64,000 nucleotides of DNA. Origin: Bacillota bacterium (GTDB taxonomy: Bacteria; Bacillota; Clostridia; Caldicoprobacterales; Xylanivirgaceae). Under the pieces are notes generated by a model, which saw only the letters and a list, made by a program, of their open reading frames with translations, did no database searches and had not been told where the DNA came from. Below are positions 41,547-50,379 of the stretch, one piece after another (position 1 is the first letter of the stretch; each line of letters starts with the position of its first letter). Location: positions 1 through 64,000 of the forward strand of contig JAMOAB010000029.1 in the NCBI GenBank assembly GCA_023621995.1. The letters run 5' to 3'. The translations under genes and the position numbers were made by a program.

Positions 41547-42725
41547 ATGGAGCAATATTTTGTAGATCTACATGTGCATATAGGTCGTTCATCGGATGGC
41601 CATGTAATAAAGAGGGGTACAGCAAATAATCTCACGTTTGAGAATATTGCCTATGAAGCCAGATATCGGAAGGGAATAAATGTAATTGGTGTCGTAGATA
41701 CGATATCACCCTATGTGATCAAAGACATAGAAAAACTGATACAAGATGGGGATCTAAGTGAGCTTGAAGAGGGTGGATTTATATATAGGGATGACCTTGT
41801 GATAATCGCCGGCGCAGAGATAGAGACAAGGGAGAGGGAAGGTGGAAGCGCCCATTCCCTTGTATTTTTCCCCTATCTGGACGATATAAAGGCCTTTTCG
41901 CAAGAGATGGCAAAACATATGAAAAACATCTATACAAACAGTATTATGAGCCATTTAACTTTAAATGAGCTATCCCACATAGCATTGGATATGGGAGGCG
42001 TATATATTCCTGCCCACGTCTTTACCCCCTATAAAGGCGTATACGGAAATTGTACCCATAGGCTTGGCCACGTGTATGATGGGGACGTTTTGGATAACAT
42101 ATGGGCAATAGAACTGGGTTTAAGCGCCGACTCCTATATGGCATGTCAGTTATCAGAATTAGATGGTGTGACTTTTCTCAGTAATTCCGATGCCCATTCC
42201 CTTCCTAAGATGGGAAGGGAATACAATATAATGAGACTCAGCGGTCTAAGTTTTAACGAGGTGGTACTAGCATTAAAAGGTGAAGAAGGTAGAGAAGTAG
42301 TGGCCAACTATGGATTAGATCCTAAGCTTGGGAAATATCATCGTACCTTTTGCCTAAAATGTGACAGGATAGTAGAAGGACAGCCTCCAGTGACTGAGTG
42401 TAATCTAGATAAGAGACATAGGATTGTAATGGGTGTCATGGACAGGTTGAAACTCATAAGTGATGGAGACATTGACTGCTACGATGTACGTCCTCCCTAT
42501 CATTATCAGGTGCCACTAGAATTTTTACCAGGTGTAGGCCCGAAGACAATCGACAAACTCATAGATGAATTTGGAACAGAGATGGATATACTCCATAATA
42601 CGAGCTACGATAGTATTGCAGCTGTTGTGGGAGATAAAACTGCAAATATGATAATAAAGGCAAGGGAAGGGAGTCTTCAGATGATCCATGGAGGAGGGGG
42701 AAAATATGGAAAGGTGGAAGGGTAG
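41547..42725 (+). CDS. Endonuclease Q-type PHP-domain DNA repair protein
   Basis: 392 residues, ATG with AAAAAGGAG upstream. The PHP-domain metal sites are DLHVHIGRSSDG, PAHVFTPYKGVYG and SNSDAHSLPKMGREYN. Next comes a partial zinc-binding region (FCLKCDRIVEG ... CNLDKRH) and a helix-hairpin-helix DNA-binding end (LPGVGPKTIDKLIDEFG). This order matches endonuclease Q, which cuts 5' of deaminated bases and abasic sites in archaea and some Firmicutes. Its stop lies inside the next gene, with 20 bases of overlap. It appears to start a DNA- or nucleotide-damage operon. Confidence 0.87.
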   Translation: MEQYFVDLHVHIGRSSDGHVIKRGTANNLTFENIAYEARYRKGINVIGVVDTISPYVIKDIEKLIQDGDLSELEEGGFIYRDDLVIIAGAEIETREREGGSAHSLVFFPYLDDIKAFSQEMAKHMKNIYTNSIMSHLTLNELSHIALDMGGVYIPAHVFTPYKGVYGNCTHRLGHVYDGDVLDNIWAIELGLSADSYMACQLSELDGVTFLSNSDAHSLPKMGREYNIMRLSGLSFNEVVLALKGEEGREVVANYGLDPKLGKYHRTFCLKCDRIVEGQPPVTECNLDKRHRIVMGVMDRLKLISDGDIDCYDVRPPYHYQVPLEFLPGVGPKTIDKLIDEFGTEMDILHNTSYDSIAAVVGDKTANMIIKAREGSLQMIHGGGGKYGKVEG

Positions 42726-43554
42726 GCTCTGTCTGATTACTGCCCTTAGTGTTGAGGCAAAGCCCCTTATAGAGCATTATAAATTATCTAGCATAAACAA
42801 TCGATATTTTAGGATCTATGAAGGTAATGACATAATACTTATAATAAGTGGAGTAGGTAAGATAAAGTCTAGTATAGCCACTACATATATATTGTCACAA
42901 ATAGACAATTTAGATAGATGTGTTGCCCTAAATATAGGGCTGTGTGGTACACAAGATAGGAGCCATAATCGTGGCACACCTATATTGGTAAACAAGGTGA
43001 GGGATAGGGATACAGGATATGAGTATTTCCCAGATATACTATTTTCCCATAATATGATAGAGGGCGGGGTTGAGACCCATAGTGTGCTTGTCTCTCTAGA
43101 AAACCAACCTCCAATAGAAGAAAAATTTGTCGATATGGAAGCGTCAGGTTTTTTTGAAGGGGCGAGTACTTTTTTACCACCCCATAGGATTTCTTGTATA
43201 AAAGTAGTATCTGATTACTTAGATGGATATATACCTGATAAGACAGATGTTATACACATGATAGGGGAGGTTATTCCTGCCATTGATTGCATATATAGGG
43301 TTATGGAATATCATATGGAGCATTCAACTGTGGTATTGGATGACAGAGAAAAGACATATTTAGATAGAATAGCAGAGCATATAAGACTTACTGTATCCCA
43401 GACCCATGAACTATATGATATGGCATTTAAATATAAGCTTAGAACAGGCGAGGATATTCCATCTTTCGAGGATATATTTGCTATAGAGGTTAAGACGAAA
43501 GAGGAGGGGAAAAGAGAATTTGAAAGGATCAAAAGAATATTTTGGAGCAAATAG
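42706..43554 (+). CDS. Nucleoside phosphorylase/MTAN-like protein
   Basis: About 282 residues from ATG 42706, preceded by GGAGGAGGGGG; the track start at 42688 lies within that site. PNP/UDP phosphorylase family marks are ITALSVEAKPLIEHY, IISGVGKIKSSIATTYIL, NIGLCGTQD, VDMEASGFFEGA and IKVVSDYLDGYIPD, the last holding the purine-binding Asp. A helical extension of some 90 residues follows the usual fold. It might cleave modified nucleosides or the SAM by-products of the downstream radical SAM enzyme. That substrate is inference. Confidence 0.8.
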   Translation: MERWKGRLCLITALSVEAKPLIEHYKLSSINNRYFRIYEGNDIILIISGVGKIKSSIATTYILSQIDNLDRCVALNIGLCGTQDRSHNRGTPILVNKVRDRDTGYEYFPDILFSHNMIEGGVETHSVLVSLENQPPIEEKFVDMEASGFFEGASTFLPPHRISCIKVVSDYLDGYIPDKTDVIHMIGEVIPAIDCIYRVMEYHMEHSTVVLDDREKTYLDRIAEHIRLTVSQTHELYDMAFKYKLRTGEDIPSFEDIFAIEVKTKEEGKREFERIKRIFWSK

Positions 43555-44527
43555 ATTTTCCCATATATATGTGGAGGATAGGGCCTATGAATATCCCATC
43601 ACCCACATGATTTTAGATAGATTTCAAAGTGCACATGTAGTATCTATAAAGCATTATAAGAATGTATTCAATAGATCAAAGCAGAATTTTTGGCTACAAA
43701 AGAGACATCAAAATATAATACTTGCTGTAAAGGACGCTCCGTTTTTATATGAAGGCCCCGATATATGTGAGGATTTTGGGAACAAGCATTTCTATTATGC
43801 CTCTACTATTTTAAATTGTATATACGACTGCCACTATTGCTATTTACAAGGTATGTATCAGTCAGCAAATATAGTTGTATTTGTAAATATAGAGGATTTT
43901 TTTCATGCTATAGATAAAAAACTATCCCACTTAGATTCTATGTATCTTTGTACCTCCTATGATACTGATCTTCTTGCCCTAGAAGGCATACTACCTTATT
44001 CTAGGGAATGGATATACTTTGCTGCCCAGAGGGGTAAACTTACTATGGAGATAAGGACTAAGAGTTCGAATTATAGTAAGATAGAGGATATACAGCCGTA
44101 CCCCAATGTCATACTTGCATGGACGTTGTCTCCCAAAGAGATAATAGAAAAATATGAAAAAGGCACACCGCCACTAGATTCTAGGCTCAATGCTATCTCT
44201 AAAGCAATAGACGATGGCTGGAATGTAAGGTTATCTCTAGAACCTATAGTAAGAGTAAAGGATTGGAGAAGGCTCTACACAGACTTTATCCATACAATAT
44301 GTACCTCGATTGATATGAATAAGATCTATGATATAAATATAGGGGTATTCAGAATGAATAAAGAGTATTTTAAAAAGATAGGAAGAAATAGGCTTGACAC
44401 TGATATATTCTCCCACCTGATAGATGTGGAAGATGGAGTGGTATGTTATGGAGAAGAGGAAGACATGAAAGGTACACTGGCCAAGGAATTATTTAAATAT
44501 TATCCTAGTAAAAAGATATACATATAG
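43520..44527 (+). CDS. SPL-family radical SAM protein
   Basis: 335 residues from TTG 43520, which overlaps the preceding gene by 35 bases and is preceded by GGAGGGG. The radical SAM cluster motif is NCIYDCHYCYLQGMY (CxxxCxxC). The overall layout, with an N-terminal region, SAM-binding barrel and no extra Fe-S clusters, matches the spore photoproduct lyase family, which reverses thymine dimers in spore DNA. The conserved Cys141 equivalent of true SPL is not obvious here, so the exact reaction is open. It closes the EndoQ operon. Confidence 0.82.
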   Translation: MKGSKEYFGANRFSHIYVEDRAYEYPITHMILDRFQSAHVVSIKHYKNVFNRSKQNFWLQKRHQNIILAVKDAPFLYEGPDICEDFGNKHFYYASTILNCIYDCHYCYLQGMYQSANIVVFVNIEDFFHAIDKKLSHLDSMYLCTSYDTDLLALEGILPYSREWIYFAAQRGKLTMEIRTKSSNYSKIEDIQPYPNVILAWTLSPKEIIEKYEKGTPPLDSRLNAISKAIDDGWNVRLSLEPIVRVKDWRRLYTDFIHTICTSIDMNKIYDINIGVFRMNKEYFKKIGRNRLDTDIFSHLIDVEDGVVCYGEEEDMKGTLAKELFKYYPSKKIYI

Positions 44528-44674
44528 TAGAAAAAGCCCTTACATTAGCATGGCAATGGCTTTGAAATGTTTTAGATTATGCATTTCTTGTGTTTTTCTG
44601 ATTCTATCAAATAAAGGTAGTACAAAAAACTCCATATTCCATATCATTATTTATTTGAGTTTTGTAGGGGATGT

Positions 44675-44713
44675 AAAAAAAGGTACAATCAAATTTGATT
44701 GTACCTTTTTTTA
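44675..44713. terminator. Bidirectional terminator
   Basis: Perfect inverted repeat with arms AAAAAAAGGTACAATCAAA and TTTGATTGTACCTTTTTTT. It ends the SPL gene on the plus strand and the ZIP gene on the minus strand. The preceding bases 44528-44674 contain no gene. Confidence 0.92.
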
Positions 44714-44739
44714 AGTGTATCTGACTAGGCAACAGCTAA

Positions 44740-45495
44740 TTATCCAAGGCTTACATCTAGTATCATCATAATTACAAAGCCAATTAATACGCCATATGTG
44801 GCTATACGCTGATTGCCTCCTGAGTGGGTCTCAGGGATTATTTCATCGCTTATGACAAAGAGCATGGCGCCGGCGGCAAAAGCTAATGCTATAGGAAGTA
44901 TGGGTCTTGCAATGTGGACAAGTCCAACGCCTATAAGTCCTCCGATGGGTTCCACCAAGCCTGTCAAGAGAGCAATTAAAAACGCCTTCCATGGAGGGTA
45001 TTTCTCCCTGACCAATGCAAGGGCTACGGCTAGTCCTTCCGGCATATTCTGAAGGCCAATACCAATTGCAAGGGTGGTTCCATTGGAAATATCTCCATCA
45101 CCAAAGCCTACCCCAACTGCCAGACCTTCAGGAAAATTATGTATTGTTATTGCGATTACAAACAGCCATATCTTTTTAAGACTGGCTGAGGGACTCCCTT
45201 CCATTCCTGCCACTACGTGGAGATGGGGAAAAGATTTATCTACTAAATCTAAGAATATTCCACCTAACATTATGCCAGCAGCAGTGATCAATGATCCCTT
45301 AAACCCTCCTCCTCCCTTTTCAATTGCTGGTATTATAAGGCTAAAGGAGGTAGCAGCTAGCATAACTCCTGCCGCAAACCCCAATAGACCATCGAGGAGC
45401 TTGTCAGATATGTCTCTTGTAAAAAGTACAGGAATTGCTCCAATGCCAGTTGCCAGCCCGGCCAATAAGCTTGCTAAAAGCCCTATCCAAATCAT
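44740..45495 (-). CDS. ZIP-family metal transporter
   Basis: 251 residues on the minus strand, GGAAAGGAGATG before the ATG. Eight membrane helices are expected. The metal path is marked by HNFPEGLAVGVGFGD and GIGLQNMPEGLAVALAL, the paired HNxPEG/NxPEG motifs of helices 4 and 5. It imports zinc or iron-type divalent cations; the ion is undetermined. The large ORF on the opposite strand is a shadow. It is separate from trpB by a terminator. Confidence 0.93.
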   Translation of the reverse strand: MIWIGLLASLLAGLATGIGAIPVLFTRDISDKLLDGLLGFAAGVMLAATSFSLIIPAIEKGGGGFKGSLITAAGIMLGGIFLDLVDKSFPHLHVVAGMEGSPSASLKKIWLFVIAITIHNFPEGLAVGVGFGDGDISNGTTLAIGIGLQNMPEGLAVALALVREKYPPWKAFLIALLTGLVEPIGGLIGVGLVHIARPILPIALAFAAGAMLFVISDEIIPETHSGGNQRIATYGVLIGFVIMMILDVSLG

Positions 45496-45613
45496 AAGAA
45501 CATCTCCTTTCCTCTCCTATATGATCTATACACTAAAACACTATGGTTCAATCAATACAGGTCACGAGTTGTTTGGACATACCAATGTTTAAATGAGTGA
45601 ATTAGATATAAAT

Positions 45614-45645
45614 AACCGGGGCTTTCAAAATGAGAAACCCCGGTT
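45614..45645 (-). terminator. Terminator of trpB
   Basis: AACCGGGG and CCCCGGTT form an 8-bp GC-rich stem, followed on the minus strand by TTATTTAT. It lies 19 bases beyond the trpB stop. Confidence 0.75.
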
Positions 45646-45663
45646 GATTTTGTTGTCATATTT

Positions 45664-46866
45664 TTAGGAATTAGGGTGGTTATTCATGTTTTGCATGAGA
45701 TCTAACACTTGTCTTACATCCTTATCTCCCCTACCAGAGAGGTTTACTATAATTAAATCGTCCTTAGGCAGATCTTTGGCTAGTTTGATAGCATGGGCTA
45801 CTGCATGGGCACTTTCAAGGGCTGGTATTATGCCTTCTATGTGAGATAGTGCAAAGAAAGCATCTAGGGCTTCTTCGTCAGTTATAGTTACGTATGATGC
45901 CCTACCTGTATCTTTAAAGAAGCTATGCTCCGGTCCTACACCTGGATAATCTAGTCCTGCAGATATTGAATATACAGGCATGGGATTGCCATTATCATCT
46001 TGTAATAGATAGGATTTAAAGCCATGGAGAATACCAGGCGAGCCAAGAGCAAGTGTTGCTGCATGCATGCCTGTATCAAGGCCTTTGCCTGCCGGTTCTA
46101 CACCGATCATATTGACGTCTGTATCATCATAAAAAGGAGAAAAGAGCCCGATGGCATTACTTCCTCCTCCTATGCAAGCTACAAGATAGTCGGGGAGTCG
46201 ATTTTCCACCTCAAGGATCTGTTCCTTTGCTTCCCTACCTATTATGGATTGAAAGGTATTTACCATGGCAGGGTAGGGATCCGGTCCTACAGCTGATCCC
46301 AGCATATAATATGTGGAGTCATAATTTTCGATTAGATCTTCAATAGCAGCGTCCACAGCTTCTTTTAGAGTTCTATTACCGTGTGTGACAGGTACGACTT
46401 CGGCTCCTAAGAGCTTCATACGAAATACATTGAGTTCTTGCCGCTTGGTATCCTCTTCACCCATATAAATAATACAATCCATACCAAATAGGGCGCAGGC
46501 AGTGGCTGTTGCAACTCCATGCTGTCCAGCACCTGTTTCTGCAATTACTCGTTTTTTGCCTAGTTTCTGGGCCAGGAGCACTTGCCCTATAGTGTTATTG
46601 ATCTTATGTGAACCTGTGTGATTTAGATCTTCCCGCTTAAGATATATCTTTGCTCCACCGATTTCATTCGTCAGTTTTTCGGCAAAATATAAGGGGCTTG
46701 GTCTTCCAATATAATGCCTATTGTAGTAGTCCAATTGACTTAGAAATTCGGTATCATCTTTTAGCTTGCTGTATACATCTTTAACCTCATCTAAGACTTG
46801 GTTGAGTACATCTGGCACATATCTTCCACCATAGGGACCATAATAACCTTTTACATCTCTTGACAT
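45664..46866 (-). CDS. trpB: Tryptophan synthase beta subunit
   Basis: 400 residues. It condenses indole with serine to tryptophan using PLP. The TrpB1-type start [22 protein letters not shown], the PLP lysine in HTGSHKINN, the phosphate loop in [11 protein letters not shown] and the C-terminal [11 protein letters not shown] are typical. GAGAGGAGAATG precedes the start. No trpA or other trp genes are visible here, so it stands alone, possibly a scavenging gene for indole or a relic of a dispersed pathway. Confidence 0.97.
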   Translation of the reverse strand: MSRDVKGYYGPYGGRYVPDVLNQVLDEVKDVYSKLKDDTEFLSQLDYYNRHYIGRPSPLYFAEKLTNEIGGAKIYLKREDLNHTGSHKINNTIGQVLLAQKLGKKRVIAETGAGQHGVATATACALFGMDCIIYMGEEDTKRQELNVFRMKLLGAEVVPVTHGNRTLKEAVDAAIEDLIENYDSTYYMLGSAVGPDPYPAMVNTFQSIIGREAKEQILEVENRLPDYLVACIGGGSNAIGLFSPFYDDTDVNMIGVEPAGKGLDTGMHAATLALGSPGILHGFKSYLLQDDNGNPMPVYSISAGLDYPGVGPEHSFFKDTGRASYVTITDEEALDAFFALSHIEGIIPALESAHAVAHAIKLAKDLPKDDLIIVNLSGRGDKDVRQVLDLMQNMNNHPNS

Positions 46867-46963
46867 AATTCATTCTCCTCTCTTCTCATCTCTTCTCTTC
46901 AATGAATATATATACATATTGTACATAAAAACATTAAGTTGTCAATCAAAAATAGATAAGTTT

Positions 46964-47371
46964 TTAATTCTGTGGTTTAACCACCAAAAAACGTTTAGTG
47001 GCAAACAATGCTGCGATTGCAATAGCTCCTACTAATAGTTCATAGGCATTTGATGAATGTATTAGCATCTTTCTTGCTATTGCGAATAACATCACGTCAA
47101 TAATACTTCCTGGCGTGTGTCTTAAAAGGGTTTCAGTGAGCTCAAGTCCTATGACTAGCAATAATACATGGGCTAGAAAACCATTGAATAGCTCATAAAA
47201 ATCCATTCCTTTCACCATATAGATTTGGGATATAAATTTAAGTATATCTTTTAAACTTATTACAACTGCAATGATTACAAATATTGCCAGCAAAAGCTCT
47301 AGCCACTTGATTAGAGATAAAATAGCATTATTTATTTTGTCCCTCATATTTTGGTTATTTTCTCCATTCAA
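46964..47371 (-). CDS. PsiE-like membrane protein
   Basis: 135 residues from a TTG start, with GGAGGAG six bases upstream on the minus strand. Four hydrophobic helices are apparent (LELLLAIFVIIAVVISL, YELFNGFLAHVLLLVIGLEL, DVMLFAIARKMLIH, ELLVGAIAIAALFATKRF). The pattern resembles the phosphate-starvation-inducible PsiE family, whose function is poorly known. It lies upstream of trpB on the same strand with 97 bases between. The leader contains two hairpins described below. Confidence 0.75.
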   Translation of the reverse strand: MNGENNQNMRDKINNAILSLIKWLELLLAIFVIIAVVISLKDILKFISQIYMVKGMDFYELFNGFLAHVLLLVIGLELTETLLRHTPGSIIDVMLFAIARKMLIHSSNAYELLVGAIAIAALFATKRFLVVKPQN

Positions 47372-47470
47372 AGATATCTCCTCCCATAGTTTTAAATTAA
47401 TACGAATTCTTAATATAGGATAACAGTATGGGTGAGAATTTACAATATCTTATATGCTCCAAAAATAAAT

Positions 47471-47532
47471 AAAGGCCCTTGGGAAAACAAGAGCCTTTAT
47501 GTAAGGGGTTTGGGGGTTTGGGTAACTTACAT
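47471..47532 (-). promoter_or_regulatory. Tandem hairpins in the psiE leader
   Basis: On the minus strand, a hairpin with arms ATGTAAG and CTTACAT and a C-rich loop is followed directly by a second, terminator-like hairpin (AAAGGCTCTTG / CAAGGGCCTTT) and the T-rich TATTTATTTTT. No gene on that strand lies upstream, so it looks like an attenuator in the PsiE-gene leader rather than the end of another gene. On the plus strand the loop reads GGGTTTGGGGGTTTGGG. The rest of 47372-47717 shows no gene. Confidence 0.45.
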
Positions 47533-47717
47533 TCTATATGATAACCTATTTAAAAATTTTTAAACATAAAAATAAAAAAGATTTTAAATTTTTTTTGACA
47601 TCTATTGTCGAAAGTTATAAACTAAAATAGTGGATTATAAATATGTTATATATGGAATTGTTTGTTTATATACGAATACACTTTTAATAATACACATATT
47701 TTGCTAGGAGAGGGAAT

Positions 47718-49592
47718 ATGCTAAAGATCATTCAAGATAGTTTTAAAGATTTTAAGGCAGATCTAAAAAAATATATAATATTTGAAGGTGTATATACTCT
47801 TATAACTAGTATCATATTTATTCCTTTAATATCATACATCTTTCATTTGATTATGAGGGGAATTGGTTCAGGTTCTCTACTAAATAGACAGGTATTTAAA
47901 ATAGGTTTAAATTATAGAGGTATACTTGGTTTAATAGCTATTTTAATATTATCTACTGTTGTGGTGTTTATTGAATATGGTTCTTTGATCGTAATGTCCC
48001 AAAAGAAATACTATGGAAAACAAGTGTCTATTTCAGACGCATTTCTTACTTCTGTAAATAATATACCTAAGATATTTAACTTTGGCATGATAAGGTTGGC
48101 AGTTTTATTCTTGCTCATAATACCGTTTCTAGAAGTCCCCATACCTTCTAAGATTGCAAAGGAAGTAGTTGTACCCAAATTTGTAATGGAAGCCATATTA
48201 GATTCTAATATGTTACTCATACTATATATAATAGGAGTTGTACTAGTATTTTATGTATTTATGAGATGGGTTTTTACAATTCATTGTGTAATAATTGAAG
48301 GAAAAGATACAAAGGAAGCAGTAATGACTAGTCTTAAGCTTACTAAAAATCGCAAAATAAACATTCTTCTAAGATTAGTTCTCCTAAATATAGTCTTCTT
48401 TGCGGCGATCTTCGTCATTTTAGTTATGGCGGCCTTGGGAATAAATTTGACAGGAAAACTTTTAAATTTAAATCCTAAAGATGTTATGACCCAGTCAGTA
48501 TTTTTAGTGATAATGAGTGCAGTTACATTTTTACTTACTCTTATTGTAACACCTATGAATATGATATTTCTTACAAGGCTCTATTATAATTTGAGGGAAG
48601 GGCAAGATGGCCAGGTGGAAGACACCTTAGTTTTAATCCAAAACGCAAGGCTTAATAAGTTTGAAATAGGAGTGTCTAACTTTTTTAAGGGCAAGAGGGG
48701 GCTTGTAATCTCGCTCATAACAATAGTCATAATTGCCTTCGGATTTATAGATAGCACCATAACGAAGGGAGTCATCCATTTAGGTAGGGACATTAATATT
48801 GCAGGGCATAAAGGTGACTGTGTAGATGCCCCTGAGAATTCTATAGCCGGCATAATGATGGCCTTTGACAAGGGAGCAGATTTTGCTGAAATAGATGTAC
48901 AGTTATCTAAAGATGGAGTAGTGGTGCTCTGTCATGACAAATCGTTAAAACGGGTGGCAGGCATTTCGTCTAATGTGGCGGATCTGACATATGAACAACT
49001 ATCAAATGTGGATATAGGCAACGTCTTTTCGGAAAGATATGAGGGAGAGACTATTCCTAGTCTGGAAGAAGCGCTTGTGGCTGCTAAAGGTAGATTAAAA
49101 CTCATTGTGGAATTGAAGACGTATGCTGACGACGGCACTGCTTTGGCAAAAGAAGTGGTAAGATTAATTGAAAAATATGATATGGTAGATGATTGCTGTA
49201 TACAATCGCTGGACTATAACGCTTTGGAGGCAGTCAGAAGGGAGAATGGTGATATAAAGCTAGGTCAAATAATAATAATCTCAGCAGGAGATTTGTCTAA
49301 TTTAGATGTAGACTTCTATACAGTAGAGCAGACCATACTGTCCAATAAGCTTGTAAGGGATATCCACAAATTAAATAGAGAGGTGTGGGCTTGGACGGTA
49401 AATGGCAAAGACGATATAATGAATGCCCTATCATATAACATAGATGGGATTATAACAGATTATCCTGAACGAATAAGGGAGATGATTACTATAAATACAG
49501 ATAGAATAGCATGGAATATTACCCCTAAATCACCTAGGTTTTCCCTCTATTTCAACCTACACTATAAGCTGTTTAACCTATGTAGAATATGA
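47718..49592 (+). CDS. Membrane glycerophosphodiester phosphodiesterase
   Basis: 624 residues. The first 330 form a membrane domain with eight or more helices, of the glycerophosphoryl diester phosphodiesterase membrane type. The catalytic GDPD barrel follows with AGHKGDCVDAPENSIAG, FAEIDVQLSKDGVVVLCHDKSLKR and LIVELKTYADDG. It hydrolyses deacylated phospholipids or lipoteichoic acid glycerophosphates at the membrane. The usual HRG is HKG here. AGGAGAGGG precedes the ATG. No direct partner gene is evident. Confidence 0.92.
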   Translation: MLKIIQDSFKDFKADLKKYIIFEGVYTLITSIIFIPLISYIFHLIMRGIGSGSLLNRQVFKIGLNYRGILGLIAILILSTVVVFIEYGSLIVMSQKKYYGKQVSISDAFLTSVNNIPKIFNFGMIRLAVLFLLIIPFLEVPIPSKIAKEVVVPKFVMEAILDSNMLLILYIIGVVLVFYVFMRWVFTIHCVIIEGKDTKEAVMTSLKLTKNRKINILLRLVLLNIVFFAAIFVILVMAALGINLTGKLLNLNPKDVMTQSVFLVIMSAVTFLLTLIVTPMNMIFLTRLYYNLREGQDGQVEDTLVLIQNARLNKFEIGVSNFFKGKRGLVISLITIVIIAFGFIDSTITKGVIHLGRDINIAGHKGDCVDAPENSIAGIMMAFDKGADFAEIDVQLSKDGVVVLCHDKSLKRVAGISSNVADLTYEQLSNVDIGNVFSERYEGETIPSLEEALVAAKGRLKLIVELKTYADDGTALAKEVVRLIEKYDMVDDCCIQSLDYNALEAVRRENGDIKLGQIIIISAGDLSNLDVDFYTVEQTILSNKLVRDIHKLNREVWAWTVNGKDDIMNALSYNIDGIITDYPERIREMITINTDRIAWNITPKSPRFSLYFNLHYKLFNLCRI

Positions 49593-49683
49593 TATTTTTT
49601 CCCAGTGTATTTGTTTTTTTAGCATACAGATGGTATAATTTAACTAAATGGGTCATGTGTTCATTATAGGGAGGTGGGTCAAT

Positions 49684-50379
49684 ATGGCAACATCACCTAT
49701 CATCAGAACGGAAGGGCTGTGTAGAGATTTTGAAACAGGCGGTGAAGTAGTACATGCACTTAAAGATGTAAATATTACTATACAGCCAGGTACACTTACC
49801 ATACTCAGGGGCCGATCAGGTTCTGGAAAGACAACACTTATAAATTTACTTGGTGCACTTGACAGACCAACAAAGGGTAGAATTTTTTTTAATGATAGCG
49901 ATATCACTAAGATGTCTGAATCCAATAGAGATGATCTCCGAAAGACAGATATGGGATTTGTGTTCCAATCTGTAGCTCTCATATCTTTAATGTCAGCATA
50001 TGAAAATGTAGAATTTGGACTTAGAATATCAGAATACGATAAAAAATTAAGGAAAGCCCGTACCGAGGAATGTCTATCATTCGTAGGTCTCAGTAAACGG
50101 ATGGGTCATAGGCCCCACGAATTATCGGGCGGAGAACAGCAGAGAGTAGCCATTGCAAGGGCTATAGCCCACAATCCTAAGGTATTGTTTGCAGATGAAC
50201 CAACGGCAGAGCTTGATACTGGCATGGGCCTTCAAGTAATGAAAGTATTTAGAGATCTTGTAGAAAAAGAGGGTGTCACCATAGTTATGACTACCCATGA
50301 TCCTAATATGATGGAACTTGGAGATCGTGTTTACACCTTAGAGGATGGTGAGATAATTGACTGTGATGAAAGAATCTGA
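49684..50379 (+). CDS. ABC transporter ATP-binding protein (LolD/MacB type)
   Basis: About 231 residues from ATG 49684, after GGGAGGTGG; the track start at 49648 has no site. Walker A RGRSGSGKTTLINLLGAL, Q-loop FQSVALISLMSAYENV, signature HELSGGEQQRVAIARAIA and Walker B VLFADEPTAELD are intact. This class pairs with FtsX-like permeases in lipoprotein release, bacteriocin or peptide export. Its last 23 bases overlap the next ABC ATPase gene. No permease is adjacent on either side. Confidence 0.92.
   Translation: MATSPIIRTEGLCRDFETGGEVVHALKDVNITIQPGTLTILRGRSGSGKTTLINLLGALDRPTKGRIFFNDSDITKMSESNRDDLRKTDMGFVFQSVALISLMSAYENVEFGLRISEYDKKLRKARTEECLSFVGLSKRMGHRPHELSGGEQQRVAIARAIAHNPKVLFADEPTAELDTGMGLQVMKVFRDLVEKEGVTIVMTTHDPNMMELGDRVYTLEDGEIIDCDERI

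Noticed and set aside
45074-45592. 172-aa ORF opposite the ZIP transporter
   Set aside because: It is the antisense shadow of a clear transporter gene, rich in Pro and Ser and without a recognisable motif.
47506-47525. G-quadruplex in the plus-strand loop GGGTTTGGGGGTTTGGG
   Set aside because: Only three closely spaced G runs are present, one short of the usual four, so a stable intramolecular quadruplex is not supported; it is recorded only as a curious leader sequence.
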